From NCBI GenBank assembly GCA_964501315.1, contig CAZCSO010000014.1, forward strand, positions 1 to 39,448: a DNA stretch of 39,448 bases, written 5' to 3'. Positions 8,094 to 17,052 of the stretch are shown here, in pieces. Each line of letters begins with the position of its first letter. Position 1 is the stretch's first letter. Under the pieces are notes generated by a model. The model was not told the DNA's origin, did no database searches, and saw nothing but the letters and a program-made list of their open reading frames with translations. This DNA comes from UBA5603 sp964501315 (lineage in GTDB: Bacteria; Bacillota_I; Bacilli_A; Izemoplasmatales; Hujiaoplasmataceae). The translations under genes were made by a program, and so were the position numbers.

Positions 8094-9140
8094 ATGAGCC
8101 TTCTTGAAGTTACAAACCTACAAACATCGTTTAACGTCACGGCTGGAGAAGTTAAAGCGGTTGATGGTGTCTCATTTACGTTAGATAAGGGAAAAGTGCT
8201 GGGAATTGTCGGCGAGTCCGGAAGTGGTAAAAGCGTAACTGCGTATTCCATTATGCAAATTCTCTCTCACCCTGGAAAAATCATGGGGGGTAGTATTAAG
8301 CTCAATGGTGAAGAACTTGTTGGGGCTGATTCTTCCGTGATTCAAAAAATCCGGGGGAATAAAGTCAGTATTATTTTCCAAGACCCAATGACCAGTCTTA
8401 ATCCAGTTTTCACAATTGGTAATCAATTGATGGAAGCCATTTTACTTCATACTTCACGCAATAAAAAAGAAGCCCGTGAACGGGCACTTGAGATGATTCG
8501 GTTGGTTGGAATCAACGATCCTGAGAAACGTTTAAAACAATACCCTCATGAACTTTCAGGAGGTATGCGTCAACGGATTATGATTGCGATGGCACTTGCG
8601 TGCGAACCCGACATATTAATCGCTGATGAACCGACCACTGCTTTGGATGTTACAATTCAGGCTCAAATTCTGGAATTAATGAAAAAACTTCAAAAAGAAT
8701 TGGGCATGGCCATCATTATGGTAACTCATGATTTAGGAGTTATTGTTCAAATGTGTGACGAGGTTATCGTTCTTTATGCGGGGCGAATCTGCGAAAAAGG
8801 AACGGTTGATGAAATTTTCTATCAACCCAAACATGAATACACGAAAGGACTTATTCGATCCATACCGTATGGTTCTAAAAAGGAAAGTCGATTAATTCCT
8901 ATCGCTGGTTCACCGGTCGATGTTTTGAATTTACCCAAAGGGTGTGCTTTCGCTCCTCGATGTGACAAAGCGATGAAAATATGCCTTGAACAAAAATGTG
9001 ATCTCATTGCTCTTGACAAGACTCATTTCTCCTCATGTTGGCTCAATATTGCCGATTTGATTCAATCGGGTAAGATTGTTCCAGAGGAATCACTGGAACC
9101 AAACGACTATGAAGGAGGAGCAACCCATGTCGGATTATAA
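8094..9140 (+). CDS. oppD: Oligopeptide ABC transporter ATPase OppD
   Basis: 348 aa cytoplasmic ATPase. Walker A GESGSGKS (40-47), Q-loop, signature LSGGMRQR, Walker B ILIADEP and switch His in THDLG are all present. The C-terminal oligopeptide-transport domain (about 235-330) carries the Cys cluster CAFAPRC...C...C, shown in some relatives to bind an iron-sulfur cluster. It starts 8 nt after oppC and overlaps oppF by 14 nt. Works as a heterodimer with OppF to drive peptide import. Confidence 0.94.
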   Translation: MSLLEVTNLQTSFNVTAGEVKAVDGVSFTLDKGKVLGIVGESGSGKSVTAYSIMQILSHPGKIMGGSIKLNGEELVGADSSVIQKIRGNKVSIIFQDPMTSLNPVFTIGNQLMEAILLHTSRNKKEARERALEMIRLVGINDPEKRLKQYPHELSGGMRQRIMIAMALACEPDILIADEPTTALDVTIQAQILELMKKLQKELGMAIIMVTHDLGVIVQMCDEVIVLYAGRICEKGTVDEIFYQPKHEYTKGLIRSIPYGSKKESRLIPIAGSPVDVLNLPKGCAFAPRCDKAMKICLEQKCDLIALDKTHFSSCWLNIADLIQSGKIVPEESLEPNDYEGGATHVGL

Positions 9141-10113
9141 AGAAAATGAATACATGGTTGAGGTCAAAAATCTAAAAAAATACTTTGATATCCCTTTAGG
9201 ATTTTTCAAAACTGCGAAACTGAAGGCAGTTGACGACATCTCGTTTTTCATTCGTAAAGGAGAAACGTTGGGGCTGGTTGGTGAATCGGGATGTGGTAAA
9301 ACAACCGTTGGAAGAACACTCCTTCATCTATATCATCCAACAGGCGGACAAATCCTATTCAATGGAAAAGAACTTCATACGAAAGAAGATGTTCAAGCAT
9401 TTCGGATGAAAGCCGCCATGGTCTTTCAAGATCCGTATTCGTCTCTCAATCCACGTATGACCATTGGTGATATCATCGGTGAACCGTTGGATGTCCACCA
9501 TTTATATAAGACGTCAGAAGAGCGACAAGCTCGGATACGTGAATTGATGGAACTGGTCGGATTATCAAGCGAACATGCGACTCGATATGCCCATGAATTT
9601 TCGGGTGGTCAACGCCAGAGAATTGGCATTGGTCGAGCGTTAGCGGTCAATCCTGAACTGATTGTATGCGATGAACCCGTATCGGCGCTGGACGTTTCTA
9701 TTCAAGCGCAAATAATCAATATGTTTGAAGATCTGCAAAAACAATTAGGATTGACGTATTTGTTTATTGCCCATGATATTTTGATTGTCCGTCATATCAG
9801 TGATCGGATTGCCGTTATGTATTTAGGGAAAATCGTCGAAACCGCAGAAAGTGAAGAAATTTGCGATCGTCCCCTTCATCCTTACACGCAATCCCTTATG
9901 TCCGCAGTTCCTTCCAGAGATCCTGAAACCAGTCGAAAATCAAAACGAATAATCTTAGAAGGAGACGTACCGAGTCCACTCCACGTCCCCAACGGATGCC
10001 CGTTTCATACGCGATGTCCGTATGCCTTTAGTCGCTGCTCAGAAGAAGTTCCGATTCTTCGTGAAGTGGCCCCCAATCACTTTGCTAGTTGTCACTTACT
10101 CGACCCAAAATAG
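9127..10113 (+). CDS. oppF: Oligopeptide ABC transporter ATPase OppF
   Basis: 328 aa. Walker A GESGCGKT, signature FSGGQRQR, Walker B IVCDEPVSALD, switch His in AHD, and the C-terminal OppF domain with its Cys cluster (CPFHTRCPYAFSRC then C). The start is placed at ATG 9127 because GGAGGA precedes it by about 7 nt; a longer frame from 9076 would overlap oppD by 65 nt and lacks a site. Partner of OppD. Confidence 0.93.
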   Translation: MSDYKENEYMVEVKNLKKYFDIPLGFFKTAKLKAVDDISFFIRKGETLGLVGESGCGKTTVGRTLLHLYHPTGGQILFNGKELHTKEDVQAFRMKAAMVFQDPYSSLNPRMTIGDIIGEPLDVHHLYKTSEERQARIRELMELVGLSSEHATRYAHEFSGGQRQRIGIGRALAVNPELIVCDEPVSALDVSIQAQIINMFEDLQKQLGLTYLFIAHDILIVRHISDRIAVMYLGKIVETAESEEICDRPLHPYTQSLMSAVPSRDPETSRKSKRIILEGDVPSPLHVPNGCPFHTRCPYAFSRCSEEVPILREVAPNHFASCHLLDPK

Positions 10114-10139
10114 AAATAAATATCATAAAATATTTATTT
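10114..10139 (+). repeat. All-AT hairpin between oppF and oppA
   Basis: Perfect 10-bp inverted repeat AAATAAATAT (10114-10123) / ATATTTATTT (10130-10139) with a 6-nt loop, starting directly after the oppF stop. It lacks GC pairs and a clean U-tract, so it is not a strong terminator. It may mark an mRNA processing or stabilising site that sets a different level for oppA. Confidence 0.5.
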
Positions 10140-10166
10140 AATAAAAAAAAGGAGAAAAAGAAAACA

Positions 10167-11951
10167 ATGAAAAAGCTTGCCATTATGATTTTGTCTTTAC
10201 TCGCTGTGTTTGCGCTTGTCGGTTGTACTGAAGAAACGAGCGAACCAGCAAAGACGGTTGATAATTCGGCCGTCGAGATTTATTCAATGGATTTATCTGA
10301 CATTGCTGGATATGAAACCTATGTCGTTGCCGAAGGTACCTGGGCAGAGACTTATGATGTCATCATTAATCTAGCAAAACGCGAACCAGATGCTGCTAAA
10401 AGAACTGCACTTTATCACGAAGCAGAAGACCTCTTAATGTCGACTGGAACCATCGTTCCACTCTATTATTACACAGACATATTCATGGCTTCTACTGATA
10501 TCGATGGATTTTTCTCTGTTCCCACGGGCGCTAAATTCTTCAAATACGCTACGTTAGACAACGCTACAGATTCCATCGCCGTTTGTCTAGCTTCGGAACC
10601 AGACACAATTGACCCTGCTCTCAATAGTGCTGTTGATGGTGCAACCTACATTCTTCATGCCTTTTCTGGCCTGGTTACAACGACCGAAAATAATGAATTT
10701 GTAGCCGATTTAGCAACCGAATTACCGACGGCAGTTGAAAATACCGATGGAACGGTCACGTATGTCTTTACGCTCCGTTCAGGTTTAAAATGGTCAGATG
10801 GTTCAGACTTAACTGCTGAAGACTTCGAATATGCATGGAGACGTGCTGCTGCCGATGATACGGCTGCTGACTATGGCTATTTGTTTGCCATTATCGACGG
10901 TTACGATGAAGGAAATTTAAACATTGATGCTGTCGATGCAACGCATTTCTCCGTTACATTGGAAGTCGATGTTCCTTATTTCTTTGAACTATGTGCATTT
11001 CCGACCTTTATGCCTGTTAAACAATCCGTCGTTGAAGCGGATGCTGAAGGTTGGGCAACTGACAAAGCAACGTATGTAACAAGTGGTGCCTATGTTGTTA
11101 GTGAATGGGTCCATAATTCCAAGATCGTTTTGACGAAAAATCCGAACTATTGGAATGCAAGTTCAATCGTCATGGAAGAAATCGTATTCTGGTTATCCGA
11201 TGATGATACGGCTATTCTTGGAAACTTCCTTAATGGAACCTACGATTTCATCGATGGTGTCCCCAATGATGAAATTGCAGACTTAAAAGTTAATCATGCT
11301 GATGAATTCTTCATCGAAGGCCAACTCGGAACGTATTACATTATCTTCAATAACAACAGCGATCTGCTTCCAAGCAAGGTTTCCGAAGATATGACGCCTG
11401 AAGAAAACATTTTAGCAAACCAAGAAATTCGGTTGGCACTATCGCTTCTCATTGACCGAAACTATATCGTTACCGAAATCGGTCAAGCAGGCCAATTGCC
11501 GGCAAGTTCCTTTGTCGCAATGGGTATTACCAATGCCGATGGTTCTGAATTCTACAAAACTGCCGGTGATTCAGATACCTATGATGGCTATTTCAATACT
11601 GCAGCCGATGCGTATGCAGCAAACTGTGAAAAAGCCGTAGAGATTCTTTCTAAGTATTTCAAATACGATAAGAAAACAGAAAAATTCACAAACTTTGCTA
11701 CGTTTACGTATCTCTTCAATACCAGTACTGGTCATCAAGCCATTGGTGAATATCTCCAATCCTGCTTCGCTGAGTATGGAATCACCATTACACTTGAATC
11801 ACAAGAATGGGGAACTTTCCTTAACACTCGTAAGGACGGAGATTATACCTTGGCTCGTAATGGTTGGTTAGCCGACTATAACGATCCAATCAACATGTTA
11901 GACATGTGGGTATCTGAATCAGGAAATAATGACGCTCAACTTGGTAAATAA
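10167..11951 (+). CDS. oppA: Oligopeptide-binding lipoprotein OppA, apparently circularly permuted
   Basis: 594 aa extracellular lipoprotein that captures peptides for OppBCDF. The signal peptide ends in lipobox LVGC, with Cys20 the lipid anchor. Domain order is unusual. Residues about 60-131 (10344-10559) match the segment that normally ends SBP_bac_5 proteins: KREPDAAKRTALYHEAEDLL, then IVPLYYYTD and GAKFFKYAT. Residues about 135-594 then read the family from its usual start (ASEPDTIDPAL, WSDGSDLTAEDFEYAWRRA, KNPNYW, GTYYIIFN) to SGNND, and stop where the missing C-terminal part should follow. The content of one binding protein is present in swapped order. The start is ATG 10167 behind AAAAGGAG. 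Alternatives are a local misassembly or recombination between tandem oppA copies. Confidence 0.88.
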   Translation: MKKLAIMILSLLAVFALVGCTEETSEPAKTVDNSAVEIYSMDLSDIAGYETYVVAEGTWAETYDVIINLAKREPDAAKRTALYHEAEDLLMSTGTIVPLYYYTDIFMASTDIDGFFSVPTGAKFFKYATLDNATDSIAVCLASEPDTIDPALNSAVDGATYILHAFSGLVTTTENNEFVADLATELPTAVENTDGTVTYVFTLRSGLKWSDGSDLTAEDFEYAWRRAAADDTAADYGYLFAIIDGYDEGNLNIDAVDATHFSVTLEVDVPYFFELCAFPTFMPVKQSVVEADAEGWATDKATYVTSGAYVVSEWVHNSKIVLTKNPNYWNASSIVMEEIVFWLSDDDTAILGNFLNGTYDFIDGVPNDEIADLKVNHADEFFIEGQLGTYYIIFNNNSDLLPSKVSEDMTPEENILANQEIRLALSLLIDRNYIVTEIGQAGQLPASSFVAMGITNADGSEFYKTAGDSDTYDGYFNTAADAYAANCEKAVEILSKYFKYDKKTEKFTNFATFTYLFNTSTGHQAIGEYLQSCFAEYGITITLESQEWGTFLNTRKDGDYTLARNGWLADYNDPINMLDMWVSESGNNDAQLGK

Positions 11952-11992
11952 ATAGTTGCCGCTCATTGATTGATTCAAAATTAATTGGTTTT

Positions 11993-12025
11993 AAAAGTGG
12001 TCATCCATCGGATGGCCATTTTTTT
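11993..12025 (+). terminator. opp operon terminator
   Basis: Stem TGGTCATCC (11998-12006) / GGATGGCCA (12010-12018) with one G-U pair and a 3-nt loop, extended by A-U pairs into a seven-U tail. It lies 46 nt after the oppA stop. Confidence 0.85.
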
Positions 12026-12290
12026 ATTGTTTGATTAACCTCAGTGCGAGGATCATTATGCTTATGGTTAAAGTTTGCGTTTTCAAGTGATAATACGATC
12101 GATTATTTATCTAATGATAGATAGTAAAACCCGAAATATATTGTTGAAATTCAAATGATTATATGATGATTAATCAGTGGTTTTTAGTCATTTGTTCACA
12201 CAAATGAATTCATTAGATTAAAATGATGAGATTTTATGATTCATCGTTGTAAATAAAATTCATATTTTAAACAAATTTTGGTATAACACA
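12026..12290. other. AT-rich intergenic region
   Basis: Strongly AT-rich with no open frame of note, no RNA gene and no clear repeat. Several TATAAT-like and short inverted stretches are expected by chance at this composition. Confidence 0.4.
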
Positions 12291-12319
12291 TTGAAATGAA
12301 TATTTGCTTATGATAGTAT
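12291..12319 (+). promoter_or_regulatory. Probable promoter of the secreted protein gene
   Basis: TTGAAA (12291-12296), 17 nt, TAGTAT (12314-12319) with an upstream TG at 12311-12312. It predicts a leader of about 115 nt. Confidence 0.5.
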
Positions 12320-12442
12320 ACCATTGGATATCGCTTTATTGAAAATTTGGTTTCAGTTTTTACTGTTATGAACAGTACTGATTGTTATTGCCATTTGGAT
12401 CAGTAATGCTTTATACCAAATGAAGTGAAAAGGAGTAATAAA

Positions 12443-14332
12443 ATGGCTAAAAAAATGATTCTGCTTGGCGTTATGTTGCTGATGATGCTTGGGTTCAGCT
12501 CGATGGTTCGTGTTGATGCAGTCGAAGTCATTGATGGAGATCATTACACGATTACTTATCAAAATATTGGTGGACTGACCTATCAAAATACTACCTATGA
12601 CAACCAGTATGAAACGATGCGGGCATGTTCAGATCCCTCACTCTATGTATCAGATGTCTTGGAAGGTCAGTACTTAGGTTATACATCGTATTATCGACAA
12701 CAAGGAGAATTTGACAATTTTATTATTGGCGACAAGTATTACAAGTATATGGGTGGCGTTCATTACATTTATCAAATTTATGACAAGTGTTATCTCCGTG
12801 AAACGAAATTATACTCAGTTGATATGAATGGAGATAGTTATTACAATGGCACTTATGCAGCAGTACTGTGGGAATATGATTACTCTATCGCTGAAAAGAT
12901 GTCCTATCTTAACAACTATTATTTTGATCCCATTGCCCTTCTTCCTGTCGTGTCAGATTACGAGCACTTCAATTATAATTACTTTAAAAGTCTTTTCTTG
13001 AAATTTAATCCTAGACTAAACGCAGAACTTATGCTAATCTTCAGCACCTATCTTTCAATGGCTGAAGAACAACGTGATGAAAGCCAATCAGAAGCTGATA
13101 GTTATCTGGAAGAAGTAGCAGGAGAAAATCTAGGACCGGCTATAAAAATCTATCTCAAAACTGCTTTAAAAATGGACAATGGCGGTACAACACCTTCAGG
13201 CGCTGTTATAGAGGCGGTATACGAGACACTAAAAGAAAGTATTGCTAGTGGAGCTTGTAGTCAAATTGAATCGGAAGCAGGCGAATCAGCAGGGAAACTT
13301 TGTGAGATTCTCGTTGATAATGGAATAACGAACGCTGAACAGCTAGTTTCTGGCGTGTCACTAGGGGATATTATTTCAGACTATTCCATGCGTTTAGCTT
13401 CTGATATCGTTAAAGGCATTGTAAAAAAGGTTTTATCGAGTTTAGGAAGCGTGTTCTATTATACTTATTGCTTAGCAATGTCGTATCTCTATCAAACTTC
13501 TGCAGATGAATATCAAAAAGTAATTGACAGTATTTATCTAATGCAAGAAGCTATGGCGAGTGGAGGCCCCAATTATGGCCGAAATTTACGAATGGACTAT
13601 GTAGTATCTGAATACGCGAATATTAGCTTGTCTGATGCTTATAATTTCGAAAGATCGATAAAAGCTAATTACCTTGGAATCGTGATTTCATTCTCAGAAA
13701 CCGATGTTGTTCCTTCGATTATTGGTGATTCAGTCGTGGTGCCGTATAATTATGGAGGAGATTTTGCTGTGACGCCTGTCTATGGAACGTTATCTGCGTT
13801 AACTGAACAAGCATATAACGAGGAATTAGCAGTGGCCACTTCTGTTTATGAAGAAGATACATCGTTTTATCCACCTGCCTTCCATTTTGATGAGGAATTT
13901 GCGCACTTTTTTGTAAATCAATTCTTCGGAGATGACCAAATGTATCCGGTTATCTATACGCTTGATAGAAACCGCTATTTTACGTCTCATACCTTTGCAA
14001 ATACTCCAATTACACTTTCATCCTCGGTAATAAAATATACTAATGCTGCACGAATCTCATATTACGTCTCATCGAATGTTTCAGATTATCGTGGTTGCCA
14101 GATTCGTTTATATCGTTCAGGTACATTGATGAACACGTACAACTTAACCGCTACATTCGGTAGTAAGTATATCAGCGGTTTATTACCCGGAACATTATAT
14201 ACGTTTGAAATATGGACGACATTCGCATCACCATTTGATGGAGGGACAATTCAAGTTAAAACGTATTCATACTTTTTTAGAACCACGAGCCCTGTTCCTG
14301 ATCCAATTGATCCGATTATCGTATTTGAGTAA
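12443..14332 (+). CDS. Large secreted protein, Fn3-like C-terminus, unknown function
   Basis: 629 aa. A classic Sec signal peptide (basic MAKK, hydrophobic core to about residue 22, likely cleavage after VDA) has no lipobox Cys, so the protein is secreted or surface-held. Residues 29-180 are Tyr-rich and beta-like. The middle (about 200-390) is helical, with acidic and Ser/Ala-rich stretches and a hydrophobic patch near residue 335 that could associate with the membrane. The last 110 residues resemble a fibronectin type III sandwich, with GLLPGTLYTFEIW as the typical L-x-P-x-T-x-Y strand, ending in a Pro/Asp tail. Start is ATG 12443 with AAAAGGAG upstream, not the GTG at 12425. I recognise no named family. 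It is a single-gene unit between terminators. Confidence 0.7.
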   Translation: MAKKMILLGVMLLMMLGFSSMVRVDAVEVIDGDHYTITYQNIGGLTYQNTTYDNQYETMRACSDPSLYVSDVLEGQYLGYTSYYRQQGEFDNFIIGDKYYKYMGGVHYIYQIYDKCYLRETKLYSVDMNGDSYYNGTYAAVLWEYDYSIAEKMSYLNNYYFDPIALLPVVSDYEHFNYNYFKSLFLKFNPRLNAELMLIFSTYLSMAEEQRDESQSEADSYLEEVAGENLGPAIKIYLKTALKMDNGGTTPSGAVIEAVYETLKESIASGACSQIESEAGESAGKLCEILVDNGITNAEQLVSGVSLGDIISDYSMRLASDIVKGIVKKVLSSLGSVFYYTYCLAMSYLYQTSADEYQKVIDSIYLMQEAMASGGPNYGRNLRMDYVVSEYANISLSDAYNFERSIKANYLGIVISFSETDVVPSIIGDSVVVPYNYGGDFAVTPVYGTLSALTEQAYNEELAVATSVYEEDTSFYPPAFHFDEEFAHFFVNQFFGDDQMYPVIYTLDRNRYFTSHTFANTPITLSSSVIKYTNAARISYYVSSNVSDYRGCQIRLYRSGTLMNTYNLTATFGSKYISGLLPGTLYTFEIWTTFASPFDGGTIQVKTYSYFFRTTSPVPDPIDPIIVFE

Positions 14333-14349
14333 CAAAAATAGATTCAATG

Positions 14350-14380
14350 AATACGGATTCATATCGAATCCGTATTTTTT
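14350..14380 (+). terminator. Terminator of the secreted protein gene
   Basis: 11-bp perfect stem AATACGGATTC (14350-14360) / GAATCCGTATT (14366-14376), 5-nt loop, U-tail to 14380. Confidence 0.9.
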
Positions 14381-14556
14381 ATGTAAGTATCATCGATAAG
14401 TGTACTAAACAGATCGATAAGTAGGTATTTCTATATATGATTATTAAAATGACAATTGAAGTGCAAAATGATTACTTATTATATTGATGTAAACTGTCAT
14501 GTTGCAAAAAAGAGATAAAACGCAAGTAGCAATGGGTTAATTTTCTCATAAAGCTT

Positions 14557-14565
14557 TGATATAAT
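14557..14565 (+). promoter_or_regulatory. Extended -10 promoter of the XRE regulator
   Basis: TGATATAAT (14557-14565) within a CTTTGATATAATAGAA context nearly the same as at guaB. The -35 region (TTAATT) is weak. The start codon is 42 nt downstream. Confidence 0.6.
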
Positions 14566-14607
14566 AGAATCATCAATCGATTGAAATTATGGTTCGGAGG
14601 AACGCAA

Positions 14608-15348
14608 ATGAATTTAGGATCTAATATACAATTCTTAAGAAAACAAAAACGAATCACCCAGGAACAACTCGCTGAAACCATGTCGGTTTCACGTAAAACC
14701 GTATCACGATGGGAACTCGATGAGGTTGTCCCAGAACTGGATAAGTTAATGGCATTATCAGATTATTTTTCTTGTAAACTTGATGCGCTTATTCGCAACA
14801 ACTTATCGGCACAAGAGTCGATATACTCACCTGTCACCATCAAACATGTTCCCGCCTTCACCATGGCACGCTATGTGATGATTACGCCCAATCCAGAAGA
14901 CGATGTCAACCGCTATATGACGGAGTGGGCAAATAAATCAGGACTATTAACGCTTCATCCTTCCGCAAAACAAATTGGTTGGGATTTTCCCTTTGTCACT
15001 TCAGAACTGCAAAACCGTTTTGGGTTACGAGGTTATGTTAGTGCTTATATTCTTCCAAATGGATTTCAGACAGATTATCCTGGAGTGGAATACGCTAATC
15101 AAAGCGAAGCAGATTATGCCATGATTACCATCAGCGAACCATTCGTTGCAGCGTTTGAACGCATACCCAATGGATACAAACGCATCATGGAGTATTTAAA
15201 TGCAAATGGGTTTAAACATAAACCTACTGATAATGTAATGTCTTGTTTTGAATACGTTTATGAAAGCAACGGGATGGTTTACATGGATGTGTTTGTTCAT
15301 GTTGATTCCGTTTCAAAATCGGAAGCGTTCACTTCATTTTCTCAATAA
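14608..15348 (+). CDS. XRE-family regulator with GyrI-like effector domain
   Basis: 246 aa. The N-terminal Cro/CI-type helix-turn-helix (about 3-58) has the usual LRKQKRITQEQLAE...SRKTVSRWE pattern. The C-terminal part (about 70-245) fits the GyrI-like/AraC effector-binding fold, with two alpha-beta-beta halves, AYILPNGF and the closing YMDVFVHV strand. Such proteins bind small, often cationic or amphipathic molecules and regulate detoxification genes. Start is ATG 14608 behind CGGAGG; an upstream frame from 14581 overlaps the promoter leader. It forms its own unit ending in the 15431 terminator, so its targets are not evident; it may regulate itself or the nearby DUF1801 and pirin genes. Confidence 0.82.
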   Translation: MNLGSNIQFLRKQKRITQEQLAETMSVSRKTVSRWELDEVVPELDKLMALSDYFSCKLDALIRNNLSAQESIYSPVTIKHVPAFTMARYVMITPNPEDDVNRYMTEWANKSGLLTLHPSAKQIGWDFPFVTSELQNRFGLRGYVSAYILPNGFQTDYPGVEYANQSEADYAMITISEPFVAAFERIPNGYKRIMEYLNANGFKHKPTDNVMSCFEYVYESNGMVYMDVFVHVDSVSKSEAFTSFSQ

Positions 15349-15430
15349 CATTTAGTTAATTTCGGTATCAAGAATCAAAGCAGTTCGAGTTTGATAACCC
15401 GTATGCACTAAGTATAAATAATAACTGATC

Positions 15431-15462
15431 AAAAGGTTGAAAAGATAATACAACCTTTTTTT
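15431..15462 (+). terminator. Terminator of the XRE regulator
   Basis: 9-bp stem AAAAGGTTG (15431-15439) / CAACCTTTT (15451-15459), 11-nt loop, U-run to 15462. Confidence 0.85.
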
Positions 15463-15539
15463 CTTATATTAATTTGTGTTTTTCTAAAAATAATTACAGA
15501 GTATATAAAAGCGTATGAGTTTATTCCTCAATTTTTACG

Positions 15540-15548
15540 TGTTATAAT
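15540..15548 (+). promoter_or_regulatory. Extended -10 promoter of the DUF1801-pirin unit
   Basis: TGTTATAAT (15540-15548), with only an AT-rich -35 region (TTATTC near 15521). It lies 30 nt before the DUF1801 start with its AAGGAG site. Confidence 0.6.
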
Positions 15549-15578
15549 GACAGTGAGTTCAAGAAGGAGCGTATCGCG

Positions 15579-15941
15579 ATGACTATATCAGAATTTCATT
15601 CTGTGGATGATTACATTAATTCATTCCCAAAAGCTATCCAGGAACAATTGATCAAACTGCGGTCCATCATTATATCAATCGTCCCAAAAGAAACCAAAGA
15701 AATCATCATTTGGGGGATGCCGACGTTTTACTACCAAGGAAACTTGGTGCATTTTGCCGCTCAAAAGCATCATATCGGTTTTTATCCTGGGGCGGCTTGT
15801 GTTGAATTATTTCGAGAAGAATTGGGTCAACTGAAGCACTCAAAAGGCGCTATACAAATCCCGTATGGTTCCGATATTCCTATCGATTTAATCAAAAAAA
15901 TCGTTTCTTATCGAATTCAAGAAACACTCACCCATAAATAA
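15579..15941 (+). CDS. DUF1801 (YdhG-like) protein
   Basis: 120 aa, the normal length for the single-domain DUF1801/YdhG family. Typical features are the N-terminal helical DDYINSFP start, the IIIWGMPTFYY strand-loop and HHIGFYPG. The fold is frataxin/YjbR-like; some relatives are called iron chaperones, but the biochemical role here is not established. Start has AAGGAG 11 nt upstream. The pirin gene follows after 34 nt with no terminator, so the two are probably one transcript. Confidence 0.8.
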   Translation: MTISEFHSVDDYINSFPKAIQEQLIKLRSIIISIVPKETKEIIIWGMPTFYYQGNLVHFAAQKHHIGFYPGAACVELFREELGQLKHSKGAIQIPYGSDIPIDLIKKIVSYRIQETLTHK

Positions 15942-15975
15942 AGAGAAACGTTCTTTTAAATGTAAGGAGAAAATA

Positions 15976-17004
15976 ATGAAAAAATCAGTAATCATGAAAC
16001 AAAAAATAGGATTTCAATGGCCAATGGAAAATCCTTTTATCTTTTGTGCACATCATCACGATCACTATCCAAAAGGAAACGATCTTCAAGGTCCGGCAGT
16101 TTCTTTGAAAAATCGGACCATTGGCAATGATTTTTCCAACAAGGATGGCTTTAGCATGTATCATGGCGAGGTCGTTCCCGGATTTCCAGCCCACCCTCAT
16201 CGTGGGTTTGAGACCGTAACCATCGTCTTAGATGGAACGGTGGATCATTTTGATTCAAACGGGGCAAAAGGACGCTATGCCAATGGTGATGTTCAGTGGT
16301 TGACCACCGGCAAGGGATGTCAACACGCTGAAATGTTTCCGTTAGTCCATCAGGATAAACCCAATCCACTTGAGTTGTTTCAAGTATGGCTCAATCTTCC
16401 GGCAAAGGATAAATTCGTAGAACCAGAATACAAAATGTTATGGTCCGAAGAAGTACCTGTTGTTCTGCATAAGGATAAGTCAAACAACGTAAGCGAAGTG
16501 AGAATTATTGCGGGTGAGTTTGACGGAATCAAAGCGATTAAACCGAACACAGGATCGTGGGCCTATAATCCGAATAATCGTGTAAGCATCCTACTCGTAA
16601 AAATGGCTCCGAACGCACAATTCCGTTTACCCAAAGGTACGCCCACGATGAATCGTAATCTGTATTACTATGAAGGTAATGATGTCATCACCATTGATAA
16701 CGAATCCTTTCAAAAAGATTACCGGGTTAAGTTGATGAGTGATGATGAAATACCGATTCAAAATGGTCAAAGCGAAGCGAAGTTTATAATCCTTGAAGCC
16801 GAACCCATTCAAGAGCAGGTGTTTCAATACGGTCCTTTTGTGATGTCGACGAAAGAAGAAGTGATTCAAGCGTATCGGGATTACGAAGAAAATCAGTTCG
16901 GTGACTGGCCGTGGGATCGCTATGACCCCGTCAATGCCATCACCGATCAACGCTTTGCTAAGTACGTCGACGGAACGTTTCATTACCCGAATAAATCGAA
17001 TTAA
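15976..17004 (+). CDS. Pirin-family bicupin
   Basis: 342 aa. The N-terminal cupin holds the pirin metal site, HPHRGFET with His73 and His75, and CQHAEM with His117 and Glu119; the spacing matches characterised pirins. A second cupin-like half (about 175-300) follows, then a C-terminal helical tail longer than in short pirins (NQFGDWPWDR). Bacterial pirins include quercetinase-like dioxygenases and redox-responsive binding proteins; which applies is unknown. Ribosome site AGGAG upstream of ATG 15976. Probably co-transcribed with the DUF1801 gene. Confidence 0.85.
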   Translation: MKKSVIMKQKIGFQWPMENPFIFCAHHHDHYPKGNDLQGPAVSLKNRTIGNDFSNKDGFSMYHGEVVPGFPAHPHRGFETVTIVLDGTVDHFDSNGAKGRYANGDVQWLTTGKGCQHAEMFPLVHQDKPNPLELFQVWLNLPAKDKFVEPEYKMLWSEEVPVVLHKDKSNNVSEVRIIAGEFDGIKAIKPNTGSWAYNPNNRVSILLVKMAPNAQFRLPKGTPTMNRNLYYYEGNDVITIDNESFQKDYRVKLMSDDEIPIQNGQSEAKFIILEAEPIQEQVFQYGPFVMSTKEEVIQAYRDYEENQFGDWPWDRYDPVNAITDQRFAKYVDGTFHYPNKSN

Positions 17005-17017
17005 TCATTATATAAAC

Positions 17018-17043
17018 AAAAGGTCGAGATTTCGACCTTTTTT
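17018..17043. terminator. Bidirectional terminator, pirin / lipoprotein
   Basis: 10-bp stem AAAAGGTCGA (17018-17027) / TCGACCTTTT (17032-17041) with a 4-nt loop and U-tract on the plus strand. It sits between two convergent genes 48 nt apart and should also stop the minus-strand transcript. Confidence 0.85.
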
Positions 17044-17052
17044 GATGTTTGA

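Noticed and set aside
9076..9126. Upstream extension of oppF
   Set aside because: It would deepen the overlap with oppD and has no ribosome site; GGAGGA fits ATG 9127.
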